A DNA stretch of 64,000 bases. It comes from Gliomastix tumulicola. Taxonomy: Eukaryota > Ascomycota > Sordariomycetes > Hypocreales > Bionectriaceae. This document shows positions 10,409 to 20,947 of this stretch, one piece after another. Each line of letters starts with the position of its first letter. The stretch's first letter is position 1. The notes below the pieces were generated by a model. The model was not told where the DNA came from and did not search any database. It saw nothing but the letters and a program-made list of their open reading frames with translations. Location: assembly GCA_001599755.1 (NCBI GenBank), contig BCHX01000005.1, forward strand, positions 1,397,922 through 1,461,921, read 5' to 3'. Position numbers and translations under genes: made by a program.

Positions 10409-12397
10409 AGGCCCGTTGGCGCATTTGGCTTCAGGTGCACTGGTGTGCTTAATGATAGGATAGCCTGCGAGCCAGAGATGGAGCCAGTCCGTCGAGTCGT
10501 TTCAGAGATGTTCGCTAACCGGCATCCAGCCTGGCCTGTCGAAGCTCGCGTCCAGAGGTCGGCTAGAGTCAGATTGCGGTCCAGGAACAGCAAGGCCAGG
10601 CCGCCAATGAACCTTGGGGGACTTGAAAGATGCCAGAAGTGTGGTGCGTGCTATTATTTCTGGCCAACTCGAAGACGTAGGCTGGTTGATCGAGCCGCTG
10701 CTCTACGCTGGTCGACATGCTTCAGGAGCTCGTGTTTGAAGAATTGGCGAACACTAGTTGCTTGAAATGGATGTGCAGTAGCCATCTTTGGGGCAGTCAG
10801 GGGCGTATTTGGTGTATCTGAGTCTCTAGAGATGACTTGAGGTGGAGACAGATGGCAAGGACAACCTTGCTGGGGGCAAACGCCCGAAGGTTGCCTGGAG
10901 ACGTGCAGCCGGTAGCGTTCCTCGAGCGCGCGGAGGAAGAGTAGAAAGGAATTATCCAATTCGGCGAGGCTCATAACAGAAGCAAATTGAGAACAGCTTC
11001 ATGAGGCCTGGAAAAAGTAGCGATGACTAGAGACCATAGAGACGGCGTGCTTCAATGGCTGGCGGTGGCGGTCGTATTGATGAGGAGGGCCAAAGGTATC
11101 GGGAGATTGATTCTTTGAGGCTGCTGGCGTGATCCCCATGATGGAAGAGGGCATGGCAAACCTGGAGAAGTAGATAAGATAGGTAAGTAGATGCTGAGGA
11201 CGGGGTCTCGGGCACCCTAAGAAATCCGATGTTGTAGGATCCAAGGTTGGGTAGCAATTTGGAAAAGGGAACTGGAAACGATTTGTGTTGGCCCACCACT
11301 CCTCAGAACTGGGAAAGTACTACCCGGCCTAAGGCATCGCAGGCTCAAGCCGTCGTCCTTGGTAAGAGCGACCTGAACTATGCCAATTAGCCGAAGCATA
11401 GCCGTCCAGCCCGCTCATTCTTCTCGAACTAATCCCTCTTTTACAATTACCTTATGCCTGCAAAATTGTATGCTCTTGCTAGTCATCCGACCAGGCCACA
11501 ATGGCGTGCCCGAACCACCACCATATCCTGACGCCCGTGCCATGAGATAGAGTATTAGGGTCGAGTGATGAGGTAGAATAACTTAGCATTCGAACAGTTG
11601 ATCATCCAGTGACTGTTTTCTCAGGCAGGAGGCACCCCCTTAGACCATTGCGGGAGGTGCCCTGGTGGTTAGGAACGCCCCTTTGGGAACACTGCCAACC
11701 ACGAATGTGGCTTTAGGCTGTAATACTCACTACAGAAGTCACCTAATTTCAGCTAAAACTCTTCCGAGACCCTCCTTGACGCTGTTCCAGACGTCTCCTC
11801 GCACGCGTAACTATCAAGAACCATGCCTCCTCACTAGATTCGGAGGGGTGCTTTACTCCGTCTCGTTCAATTAACCCCAACTTCCACTATGACTGTATTA
11901 AGTACCTTACAACTCTAGATCAATATAGGCGGCTGTGGTTCCAGATATTAGCGGACCTCCGGGTCGAATGGGGGAGATGGGACGGGCCAGAATTTGCTAT
12001 ATGATAACACTGAGCACTTTGAAAAAGACTTGCAGTACACCGGAAATAGATTTGAAAGCTCAGGGCTTAGCTATGACTAGTAAAAACAGCATATACTCAC
12101 AGTGGCGTGTCATCACGCTCGGGTGAACAGGTTTACATGCTATGCGATTTGACGCGCTGCCGTCCCACGACCAAGAACACAACACCACATACCATCATCG
12201 CACCTCGTCCACCAGGGTCTGAAGAATGCCGCGCCTCGATGTGGGTTCTCCAAGCCGAATCCCTGTCCGTGGAGCCTTTGCCAACCCTTGTCAGGCCGAG
12301 GCTACTACAAGATGCAACGTCTGACTGTACCCATCTTCCTGACCGCCCCCCCCCCTCACACTCGCAGTATTCCCCATCGTCAGCGCAAACACTCGTC

Positions 12398-14023
12398 ATG
12401 GCAAAAGCCAACGGCTCGAAGCATGCAGCTCCCCGCTGCATTCTGAACATCCCCTTCTCGAAAATCACCAACGCACCAGTCTCACTCCCCGATGCCACCA
12501 AACGCCGCTTCCGCTTCCTTGACGGCGAGGGCTTCGCGCAGCACGAGTGCCTGCGGGTATTCGAGTACGAGTCGCTCCCAGAGGGCGAGTACGCCACCCT
12601 GTCGTATGTCTGGAGGGGACTAGATCCCGTCATCACCGACACGGCCGCTGCGCAGGGCCGTTACATCTTTGTTGAGGGCGCCACAGACGCCGACCCTATC
12701 TCTGTCGAGGTGCTCCGCCTGGCTGCCGTTGCAGCGCTCTTCCTCGGCTGCAAGCTCGTATGGCTCGACGTCCTCTGCATCCTTCAGGCCGACCCCGACG
12801 ACCGCGCCTGGCAGATCCAGAACATGTACGACGTGTACCGCCTCTGCAGGCACTGCGTCGCCATCCCCGGCGGTCTGATGAGGCTCGCTGCCGTCACGGA
12901 GGAGACGAACTGGGTCCACCGCGCCTGGACGCTCCAGGAGGCCGTCGCCCCGCCCTCTGTGCGGTTCCTCTTCGCCTGGACGCAGGGCACCGCAAAGTAC
13001 CAGTCCAACTTCACCCTCGAGTTCACCGAGGTCGAGCCGGGCGTCGCCGCCATCGCCGACATGACGTGGCTGCTCCCCATGGCCATCAAGTGCAGCAACA
13101 GCAACGCAAACCCCCATGAGGACGCCCTCCCTCACGGACCCGGGGGCGTGCCGATCATACGGCTGCTGGGCGACACGAACCGGTACTCCTCTCTCCTCGT
13201 GGCGCTCATGACGGCCGTCGACATGAAGCACTGGGGGACGCCCGGCATCGCGCACGCAGTGTGGCGGTCGTCCTTTATGCGGACGGCGCGGTACCCGGTG
13301 GACATGGTCTTCAGCATCATGGGTATCCTCGGCGTGACGCTCGACACGTCCAAGTTCGCCCATGACGACAGGCAAGGTGCGACCGTTGCGCTGATGCAGG
13401 CGCTCATGAACAAGGATGGCGGCGGTGGGCAGGCGGAGTGGTTGGGGATTGCACCCGGTGTGCTGCCGAACCCGGCTATATCGACGTTGCCGGTGTTTCC
13501 TCACACGTCGCCCAACGGCAGGGCTCTGATTGAGACGGCGGAGAAGCAGGAGGAGGCGTCCGGGGCGATCAGTTCGTGGTGGCAGATTGAGAACACGCCG
13601 ACGGGGAGCGTGGACGACGACGGACGACTGCTGTTCAAGGGGAAGTCGGCCTCTATCGTCCAGGTTTCTGCTGTTGGCGAAAATGAGAAGCAGGGACAAG
13701 AAGCAGGTCGAGGCAGCGGGACATTTGAGTCCGTCCTCGGCGGTAAATGGAGAGTATGTGCGCAGAAATCCCCTGGTCTCGGGTATAGGGCTGTGCACGC
13801 TGGGAAACGGGCGTTGTCGCGAAATGGCGCCTTTCCGGTCTTGATCGATCCGACGAGCGAGATGCTACTGCTTCTGGAGGATCATAGCGATGGGACATCC
13901 CACGTTGTCGGGTACAGCTTTGTGGCGCCAGAGACGCTAAAGGAGCGGGAGTGGTCTGAAGCAGAGTTCAAGGTTGGCGACATTCGACGCAGGTTAGCTG
14001 CTCGAGGGGTGCGGGGTGGCTGA
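12398..14023 (+). CDS. HET-domain (heterokaryon incompatibility-like) protein
   Basis: Family known from vegetative incompatibility and NLR-type immunity in fungi. HET landmarks in order are YATLSYVWRG (residues 65-74), VWLDVLCILQAD (121-132), DRAWQIQNMYDVYRLC (135-150) and WVHRAWTLQE (172-181). A long C-terminal region without a recognised domain follows; total 541 aa in one exon. I chose ATG 12398 (MAKANGSKH) because the open upstream frame, back to 12107, has Pro/Ser-rich non-conserved composition. No NACHT, ankyrin or WD repeats are visible, so it is a stand-alone HET protein. It sits at the edge of the RIP-degraded island, typical of accessory, fast-evolving DNA. Whether it acts in incompatibility is unknown. 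Confidence 0.88.
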   Translation: MAKANGSKHAAPRCILNIPFSKITNAPVSLPDATKRRFRFLDGEGFAQHECLRVFEYESLPEGEYATLSYVWRGLDPVITDTAAAQGRYIFVEGATDADPISVEVLRLAAVAALFLGCKLVWLDVLCILQADPDDRAWQIQNMYDVYRLCRHCVAIPGGLMRLAAVTEETNWVHRAWTLQEAVAPPSVRFLFAWTQGTAKYQSNFTLEFTEVEPGVAAIADMTWLLPMAIKCSNSNANPHEDALPHGPGGVPIIRLLGDTNRYSSLLVALMTAVDMKHWGTPGIAHAVWRSSFMRTARYPVDMVFSIMGILGVTLDTSKFAHDDRQGATVALMQALMNKDGGGGQAEWLGIAPGVLPNPAISTLPVFPHTSPNGRALIETAEKQEEASGAISSWWQIENTPTGSVDDDGRLLFKGKSASIVQVSAVGENEKQGQEAGRGSGTFESVLGGKWRVCAQKSPGLGYRAVHAGKRALSRNGAFPVLIDPTSEMLLLLEDHSDGTSHVVGYSFVAPETLKEREWSEAEFKVGDIRRRLAARGVRGG

Positions 14024-14500
14024 GAAGACATCGTCAAGCATTCACGATGAACTAATGATGACCTCGATGAATGCTTCAGCCAAAAGGCCTCATGTCAACC
14101 GTCATCCAATTTGTGGGCCTTTGTTGCCACATGTTACAAAGAACGAAATACTAATAGTGGCCAGAGGATAAAAGAGTCATCAGTACACGGCGTGAAAAGG
14201 AGCATCGTGCCATTTTTATCAGATCCGTGGTCTGGAAATACAGGGTAGTCCAGGGTGGCAGCTGTAATATGGGTCCTTGACCAGGCTGCATATGTGTCGT
14301 CACATTAGGTAAGCCAGTGCTCCACTATCAACCTCACTGCACAACGCCCCCCAAGTCTTAGGCTCTAATACCGAAGAGCAGCAGACTCTGCCCTCGCCGG
14401 CGGGCAGTGACCTCTGCCTAGCGTGTTTAGTGGAATAAGGCCCTTGTACTATATAAGGGTCCCTAGTTAGCAGTGTTATGCTCTTTTTAGTACCTTTTTT
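14024..14500. other. Transition zone between HET gene and AT-rich block
   Basis: 3' flank of the HET gene, then DNA with several tacta/tagta motifs and the palindrome-like run cccttgtactatataaggg near 14441-14460. No gene is seen. GC content falls sharply after about 14500. Confidence 0.5.
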
Positions 14501-14606
14501 TACCACCTGCCTATTTAAAGGGTTAAAATTTCTAGTATTTTTAAAACCTTTAGCGTAGAGTATATAATTATTATTTATAGTAATTTAAAGTTTAATTTTT
14601 ATAATA

Positions 14607-14905
14607 TTAACTCAGGGTATTAGGCCCAGGCCTAGGCCCTATTAAGGGGGCGGGCTCTACCTAATTAGGTAGATAGAAAATTTCACCATCTTTTATCTTA
14701 ATATTAATTAACCTAATTAAAGGGGGAAGATCTAAAGGCTCTCTCTCTATATTATCTTTATACTACTTAATTAAGTAACTTATTAGCTTTATTTAATAAT
14801 AAATATATAGGAGAAATACTAATTAGATAGCTCTATTTAATTAAGTAGTATAATAGCTATATAGTAACTATATAGCTAGATAGTGAACTATTTCCCTTAA
14901 ATTAA
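14607..14905 (+). mobile_element. 299-bp MITE, copy 1
   Basis: Starts TTAACTCAGGGTATTA and ends TTTCCCTTAAATTAA. The ends form imperfect terminal inverted repeats of the form TTAAYTYARGGG. TA duplications lie on both sides (14605-14606 and 14906-14907). It has no coding capacity. TA target duplication suggests mobilisation by a Tc1/mariner-type transposase (inference). This is the least AT-shifted of the four copies (cccaggcctaggccc, gggggcgggctc retained). Confidence 0.85.
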
Positions 14906-15393
14906 TAGAATAAAAGCTATAAAATAAAAGCTAGTTATAAATAAAGCTTTATACTTTTTATATAAAGCTCTTACTTCCTTATATTATAATAAAAGAAAGT
15001 AAGCTTTAGTCTTTAAATATAATTATCTCTACCTAGCTATTTATTTTATTAATAACTTATTATAGTATAATAATAATTTTATAATATATATTTAATAAAT
15101 TAAAATATAAATATAAATATTAATATAAATTATTTATTTTATAAGTATATATTTATAATATAAAAAATAAATTATAAAGAATATAAAAGCTTATATATAA
15201 AAGCTTTAATTTTATTAATTAAAAAAACTAAATTAATATTTTAAATATTAAAGTTATTTAATACTTTAAATTTTAATTATAAATTTATAATAATTTAATA
15301 ACTTTTTCTTTATTTCTTTATTTAATTAAGTACTTTATTAATTACTTTTAAACTTAAATACTTAAAGTTAATATTAATTAAATAATATAATAT

Positions 15394-15595
15394 TAAGAAG
15401 GGGGAATATTAATTTACTAGGTAATTTTATTTATTTTAATTAAATATATTAAAATAAGTTTATTTTAAATAAAATTTTATATATAAATAGAAAAAAATTA
15501 AATTTAATAATATATAAAATTTTAAAATAATATCTTTAAAAATAAATAAAAAACTTAATAAAAATAAAAAAAAAGTACTTAAAAAATATTATTAA
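15394..15595 (+). repeat. LTR-like repeat, partial RIPed copy A
   Basis: Begins TAAGAAGGGGGAATATTAA (TGAGAAGG with G-to-A) and follows copy B through about 200 bp before similarity is lost. Confidence 0.75.
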
Positions 15596-15626
15596 ACTAT
15601 TAATATAAAGTTAATTATAATACTAT

Positions 15627-16100
15627 TAAGAAGGGGGAATATTAATTTACTATACTTAAGTAATTTTATTTATTTTAATAAAATATACTATAGCTTAATT
15701 TTACTAAAATAGGTTTATTTTAAATAAAATTTAATATATAAATAGAGAAAAATTAAATTTAATATAATATAAAATCTTAAAATTATATCTTTAAAAATAA
15801 ATAAAAAAATTAATAAAAATAAAGTAAAAAAGTATTTTAAAAAGATATAATAATATCTTAACTAGTAAAAGACCTATAAAAATAAAATCTTAATAATAAT
15901 AAAGAGATTTTAATAATTAATATATAGTTAAAAGAGTAAAAAAATATTATAGCTAGATCTTAAGATATTATAAAGTATTTTATATAAATTTATAAGAGCT
16001 ATTTAGCTCTAAGGTTCTTCTAGGCCTAAGCTTAAAAGTATTAAATTCTTCTAAGTTTAATAATAGTATTATTTATTAAGTTAAGCGTGCCCCTTTTACA
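15627..16100 (+). repeat. LTR-like repeat, full RIPed copy B (474 bp)
   Basis: The most complete AT-shifted copy, from TAAGAAGGGGG to GCGTGCCCCTTTTACA. It lines up along its length with the GC-normal copy at 3134. CTAT lies at both outer junctions (15623-15626 and 16101-16104). The right-hand CTA also follows other copies, so it may belong to the element rather than being a target duplication. Confidence 0.8.
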
Positions 16101-16193
16101 CTATAAAGCCTCTATACTTTATATAAAGTAGTCTCTAAGTGGAGGTATATAACTAAATATATAACTTAATATATAACTAAGTAATTATATATA

Positions 16194-16492
16194 TTAACTT
16201 AGGGTATTAGACCTAGGCCTAGGCTCTATTAAAGGGGTAAGCTCTACCTAATTAGGTAAATAGAAAATTTTACTATCTTCTATTTTAATATTAATTAACT
16301 TAATTAAAAGGGGAAGATTTAAAGGCTCTCTCTTTATATTACCTTTATATTACTTAATTAAGTAGCTTATTAGCTTTATTTAATAATAAATATATAGGAG
16401 AAATATTAACTAGATAGCTCTATTTAATTAAGTAATATAATAATTATATAGTGACTATATAGCTAGATAGTGAACTATTTCCCCTAAATTAA
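16194..16492 (+). mobile_element. 299-bp MITE, copy 2
   Basis: Same orientation and exactly the same length as copy 1: TTAACTTAGGG start, CCCCTAAATTAA end. TA lies at 16192-16193 and 16493-16494. It carries more C-to-T and G-to-A changes than copy 1. Confidence 0.85.
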
Positions 16493-16943
16493 TATACTAG
16501 TTAGTGCTAAGGGCTATAGGTAAAAGGGGCTCTTATATAAAGGGAAAATAGGAAAATAAATAGCTAAGTAGAGATAATATAAGTAAGCTTTTATTTAAGA
16601 TTAAAGCTTACTTTTTAAAAGTAAAATAAGAGAAAAGTAAGCTCTTATATACTTATTATAAGCTTTATTTAATATTTAACTTTATTTTATATTAACTTTA
16701 TTTTATATTTTTATTTAGTAAGCCTTTATTAAGTTATATGCTTTAAGACTTAGCTTTATATTAGTGGGTTGTTACACTTTATATAAAGAGCTCTTCCTTA
16801 TATTTTAGAAGGAATACACTTAAATAAAAGACTAATCTTTAGGTATTATATATTATTATATAGCTTAAGGCTTTAACTTTACTAAAAAGGAGAATTATTA
16901 GTTTACTATACTTAGGTAATTTTATTTATCTTAATAAAATATA

Positions 16944-17543
16944 TTAATTTAAGGGAAATAGTTTATTATTTAGCTATATAGTCACTATATAGCTATTATA
17001 CTACTTAATTAAGTAGAGCTATCTAGTTAATATTTCTCTTATATATTTATTATTAAATAAAGCTAATAAGCTACCTAATTAAGTAATATTAATTTAAAGG
17101 AAATAGTTTACTATTTAACTATATAATTACTATATAGTTATTATATTATTTAATTAAATAAAGCTATCTAGTTAATATTTCTCCTATATATTTATTATTA
17201 AATAGAGCTAATAAGCTACTTAATTAAGTAATATAAAGGTAATATAAAGAGAGAGCCTTTAGATCTTCCCCTTTTAATTAAGTTAATTAATATTAAAATA
17301 AAAGATAGTAAAATTTTTTATCTACCTAATTAGGTAGAGCCCACCCCCTTAATAGGGCCTAGGCCTAGGTCTAATACCCTAAGTTAATATAAAGGTAATA
17401 TAGAGAGAGAGCCTTTAAATCTTCCCCCTTTAATTAGGTTAATTAATATTAAGATAAAAGATAGTAAAATTTTCTATTTACCTAATTAGGTAGAGCCTGC
17501 CCCTTTATTAGGGCCTAGGCCTAGGTCTAATACCCTAAGTTAA
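16944..17543 (-). mobile_element. 299-bp MITE, copy 3 (inverted), interrupted by copy 4
   Basis: Reads TTAATTTAAGGGAAATAG at its left end and CCCTAAGTTAA at its right end, opposite in orientation to copies 1 and 2. TA lies at 16942-16943 and 17544-17545. Removing copy 4 and one TA leaves 299 bp. It is inserted in LTR-like copy C. Confidence 0.85.
17089..17387 (-). mobile_element. 299-bp MITE, copy 4, inserted inside copy 3
   Basis: Complete inverted copy, TTAATTTAAAGG to CCCTAAGTTAA, flanked by TA at 17087-17088 and 17388-17389. Host sequence resumes exactly (aagtaaTA | TAtaaagg) as in the uninterrupted copies. This gives a three-level nest: LTR-like repeat, MITE, MITE. Confidence 0.88.
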
Positions 17544-18034
17544 TATTATAGCTTAACTTTACTTAAATAAATTTAATTTAAATAAAATTTAATATATAAA
17601 TAAAGAAAGGTTAAATTTAATAGTATATAAAATCTTAAAATAATATCTTTAAAAATAAATATAAAAAATAAAAAAAATAAAAAAAAGTACTTAAAAAAGA
17701 TATAATAATATTTTAATTAATAAAAAGTTTATAAGAATAAAAATTTAATAATAATAAAGAGATTTTAATAATTAATATATAATTAAAAAAGTATAATAAT
17801 AATATAATTAAATTTTAAAATATTATAAAGTATTTTATATAAGTTTATAAAAGCTATTTAGCTTTTAAGTTCTTTTAAGCTTAAGTTTAAAAGTATTAAA
17901 TTCTTTTAAGTTTAATAATAGTATTATTTATTAAGTTAAATATACTTATTTTACACTAGGCTAATTTTAATTAAAATTAAGAGAGGTTAATTCCTCTCTA
18001 GTGCCTTCTTTAAAGACACTTATTATATTAAAGG

Positions 18035-18247
18035 CTTTAATAATAATAAAGAGATTTTAATAATTAATATATAATTAAAAGAATATAATAATAATATAGC
18101 TAAATCTTAAGATATTATAGAGTATTTTATATAAGTTTATAAAAGCTATTTAGCTTTTAGGTTCTTTTAGGCCTAGGCCTAGAAGCATTAAATTCTTCTA
18201 AGTCTAATAATAGTGTTATTCATTAAGCCGGGCATGCCTGTTTCACA
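18035..18247 (+). repeat. LTR-like repeat, 3' part (copy D)
   Basis: Right half of the family, ending GGGCATGCCTGTTTCACA. Its terminal ~60 bp are less AT-shifted than the rest and give the best view of the original 3' end. Confidence 0.75.
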
Positions 18248-18420
18248 CTATAAGTTAAATAATAGCTTTTTTATTAAATAAAGTAATAACTAAGCCTCTT
18301 ATAGTAGATTATAAGCCTTATAGAGTACCCTTACTAGTGAGATATATTTATTATAAGATTAAAGATTAAAGCACTAAGTTATACAGCTAATTTACTAATA
18401 CATTAGGTAAAGCGTGCTTT

Positions 18421-18867
18421 TTATGCACACTCGCCGTCGCGGGCAGAGTCCGCCGCTCTTCGTTATCAGGGCCTTAGGGGACCCTGAATGTCTCCCCTGG
18501 CAGCCCCCGTGAACTCCATTTTACAGGGCCTCGCCGCCCCGTGATCCCCACAACAGACCCTGAGACTTGTCTCAAACTCGTTACTTCCGTCCGACGATGA
18601 GGCACCAAGCCGCAGGATTTTCCAGGCAGTCGGTGAATTAGAAAACGGTACGTGAACCTGGCGGTGAAAATCTAGACCCTCTACATCGTCACTATCATGT
18701 CTTCTTTTGCCCCTCTTCTTGCCAGTTCATCGCTGTCATCGGGCCGTCCCTTCTAGCTTCTCCTCTGTCCCCGTCATTCGGCCGCTCCAGATTGGGCAGC
18801 CTGCAGTTGCTGACTTAGCAGCGCGTCCTTAGTCATCTCCACCCCTTAACGCCGCCCCTCCATCGCC
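18421..18867 (+). promoter_or_regulatory. Upstream region / 5' leader of the 509-aa gene
   Basis: GC content returns abruptly at about 18420. The stretch is promoter-sized and pyrimidine-rich near the ATG (ctccaccccttaacgccgcccctccatcgcc). No TATA box is certain and no other gene is seen. Confidence 0.45.
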
Positions 18868-19117
18868 ATGTCCAGCAGCCGACAACCTCCACCTCGCACT
18901 CCCCAATCCGACCTCTTCCCTCCGCTCACGACATTCTACTCGTCCTCGTCCCGTCCGTCCACCCGAGACAGCAGCGTCATCGGCATCAGTAGCATTCCCG
19001 GCGGCGGCGGTGGCGGTCCAGTCAGCAGCCCTGGCAGCGGGCCTTCCAGCACCGTCGACCCTCCCCTCCCCGCCCTCGCCCAGACGGTCTCTGCCTCCAG
19101 CGTCGCCTCGCACGCGT

Positions 19118-19149
<32 letters not shown>

Positions 19150-20397
19150 ACGACTCGCGACCGCCGGCTCTCCCTCTCCCGAAAATCCTCCTCTTTCTCC
19201 GCACCGCGACCCCTGAACACACACGCTGTTGTCACCGACTCCACGGCGCCTCCCGCCCTGCCCGACTACGCGCGCTCGGCCGCCGCAAAGGTCACGCCCC
19301 TGACCATCCCGAAGGCTGCCATGCCCCATCAGCAGCAGCAGCAGCATCTCCCTCCACTGAACACGCGCGACCGCGACCGGGAGCGCGAGTTTGACCAGAT
19401 CCGCAGCCCGACCAGCGACGACAGCTTCGCCCGCATGCTCACGCGCACGACGACGGCCTCCTCCATGGCGCAGCAGCTGCCCTCCTTACCACCACCGACG
19501 CCCGTCGGCGGCGCAGGCACCAGCACAAACGGCACGTTCTGGCAGCCCGGCGACGTCGGCGCCGTACACCAGCACATCATCGACCAGGCGAATAAGCGGA
19601 TATCCACGTTTGACTACCTGCGCAAGGTGCACGAGGGCCGCGTGCACTGGTTCAACGCGTACCTCTTCGACCGGCCGGACCTTGCGCGCATGCCCTCGCT
19701 CGACCCGCGGAAGCTGTCCCGCCGCGCGACCAACTACCTCCTCCTCGGGCTGTCGCTGCCCGTCATCATCGATCTATACTCGGGCTCGCCGCTCGAGTTC
19801 CTGCGCAGCCTGAGCGCCCTGCTGTCCGAGTTCGACTCCTTCCAGCAGCTGCGGAGCGAGTCTTCCACTTCGGCGTCGCTCGCTCGAGCACGACTGCCCA
19901 ATATGTTCCGCCGCCCCGGCGGCAAGGGCCGGAGGTCCACCTCGGCCGCGGACGGCATGGCCAAGGAGGCGTCGGACGCCATGTACGCGGCGAGTGCGGC
20001 GGGAAGCGGCGGCGCCGGAGCATCAGGCAACGGCATCAGCGGCGCGGCCAACGTCTCCTCGGCCGTCCGCAACTTCGCCGCGTCCGAGTCGGAGCTCCTC
20101 CCCGGCGAGGAGTACTCGTACCTGCTCACGCCGGCGCTCCCCTTCGAGCCGGACTACTTCGAGACCTTTGCCACGCTGTGCGACGTGCTCGTCGAGTGCT
20201 ACTCGCGCTTCCTGTCGCTCGTGGCGTCGCCCCGGGACTGCAACGCCTCCGTCGCCGAGCTCTTCACCAAGGCGGACGCGCGGGTGCGCAAGATCCTCGT
20301 GCAGGGCGTTGCCAAGGACTTTGAGGACAGCAGCCGCGCCAACATCAAGTCCGAGATTGCGGGCGTCGGCAAGACGGTGCTGTCCGGGTTGATGTGA
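18868..20397 (+). CDS. Conserved fungal protein of unknown function, 509 aa
   Basis: Intronless. The N-terminal ~220 residues are disordered, rich in Ser/Pro/Thr, with a TATATATAT run, GGGGGG and HQQQQQ. From about residue 230 a folded region begins (HQHIIDQANKRISTFDYLRKVHEGRVHWFN cannot be quoted in full; key parts are IIDQANKRISTFDYLRK and LDPRKLSRRATNYLLLGLSL). It is broken by a Gly/Ala/Ser-rich insert and resumes at YLLTPALPFEPDYFETFATL, ending in an amphipathic tail. The Leu-rich LLLGLSLPVIIDL stretch is too short and charged around to be a confident membrane span. The blocks look conserved, but I cannot name the family. It converges on the release-factor gene. Confidence 0.8.
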
Positions 20398-20947
20398 GGG
20401 CGTTTGGGCGTTTGCCCCCATCTTTGAAATGTGGGGCAGGGCTGTGGTTTTTTTTTTTTTCTGTGTGGACAGCGAGCGTCTCTTCCTGGGCGACCTGGGC
20501 GACGAGGGCGTCGCGATACACGGCGTTTAGGTGGATGGACTCATAAATACTGCTCTTGGGATTTGGCTTGACTTTGCTGCAAGCGAGGAGATGGGCGGAC
20601 TTTACCTCGGATGGCGTGTGCACTGTTGTCCATGAGGCGAGCGGGCGATAATTAGTGCCTGGGCTGGCTGGACGAGGTTTCTCTCCCCCCCGCTGTCTTT
20701 TCGTCTTGAAAAAAACACGGCGGAGACAGAAGCCACACGAGTTGGGTGGGATAGCCGGGATATTATATTGGCCTCTGAAGCACCATTGAGACGGCATTTG
20801 CCTACGTAGCAGTTTAGATCTATTGGTCGCCTATTTTACATTGATCCTGACCGTTGTTGCATGTGTGCCCTTTGTGACAACGCCGGCCGGTCCCTAAATC
20901 TACATGTTGTACACGGGTATCGATACCTACAAGCCAAGCAAGGCCCT
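20398..20947. other. Convergent intergenic region
   Basis: 3' flanks of two converging genes. It contains a T13 run at 20447-20459 and no supportable gene. Confidence 0.5.

Larger units (their letters stand above)
9021..12397. other. Repeat-laden intergenic region with an assembly gap
   Basis: No intact gene is seen. The region holds a pair of diverged repeats, a truncated LTR-like fragment and a possible gene relic on the minus strand at 10974-10402 (two open stretches, one ending at the LTR fragment). The gap at 9881-9931 is followed by a C run, so local structure is unreliable. Confidence 0.55.
16883..17955 (+). repeat. LTR-like repeat copy C, split by a nested MITE pair
   Basis: Left piece 16883-16943 (TAAAAAGGAGAATTATTAG... 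aaaata) and right piece from 17544 (TATAGCTTAACTTTAC...) to TTTTACA at 17955. Together they restore the LTR-like sequence when the intervening MITE and one TA are removed. Confidence 0.8.
14500..18420. repeat. RIP-degraded, extremely AT-rich repeat island
   Basis: About 3.9 kb made almost entirely of A and T, with no coding frame of note. It consists of several copies of at least two repeat families, in direct and inverted orientation, plus simple AT-rich filler. Residual GC islands (cctaggcctagg, agggggaat, ggaagatc) mark positions that survived mutation. Comparison with the GC-normal relative at 3134-3590 shows almost only C-to-T and G-to-A changes, the hallmark of repeat-induced point mutation in ascomycetes. 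Both edges are abrupt. Confidence 0.95.

Noticed and set aside
12107..12397. Earlier in-frame ATG for the HET protein
   Set aside because: The added 97 residues are Pro/Ser/Thr-rich with no conserved features and begin in gene-poor DNA. Start at 12398 preferred, though 12107 is not excluded.
12620..13798. 392-codon antisense frame opposite the HET gene
   Set aside because: Shadow of the GC-rich coding strand; Arg/His/Val-rich without motifs, while the plus strand has clear HET motifs.
15622..16104. Target-site duplication (CTAT/ACTAT) around LTR-like copy B
   Set aside because: The right-hand CTA also follows copies C and D, so it may be element sequence. Not claimed as proof of an LTR.
14500..18420. 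Mitochondrial insertion or centromere as explanation of the AT-rich block
   Set aside because: No mitochondrial gene or tRNA is recognisable. The repeats match transition-mutated copies of GC-normal elements nearby, which RIP explains better.
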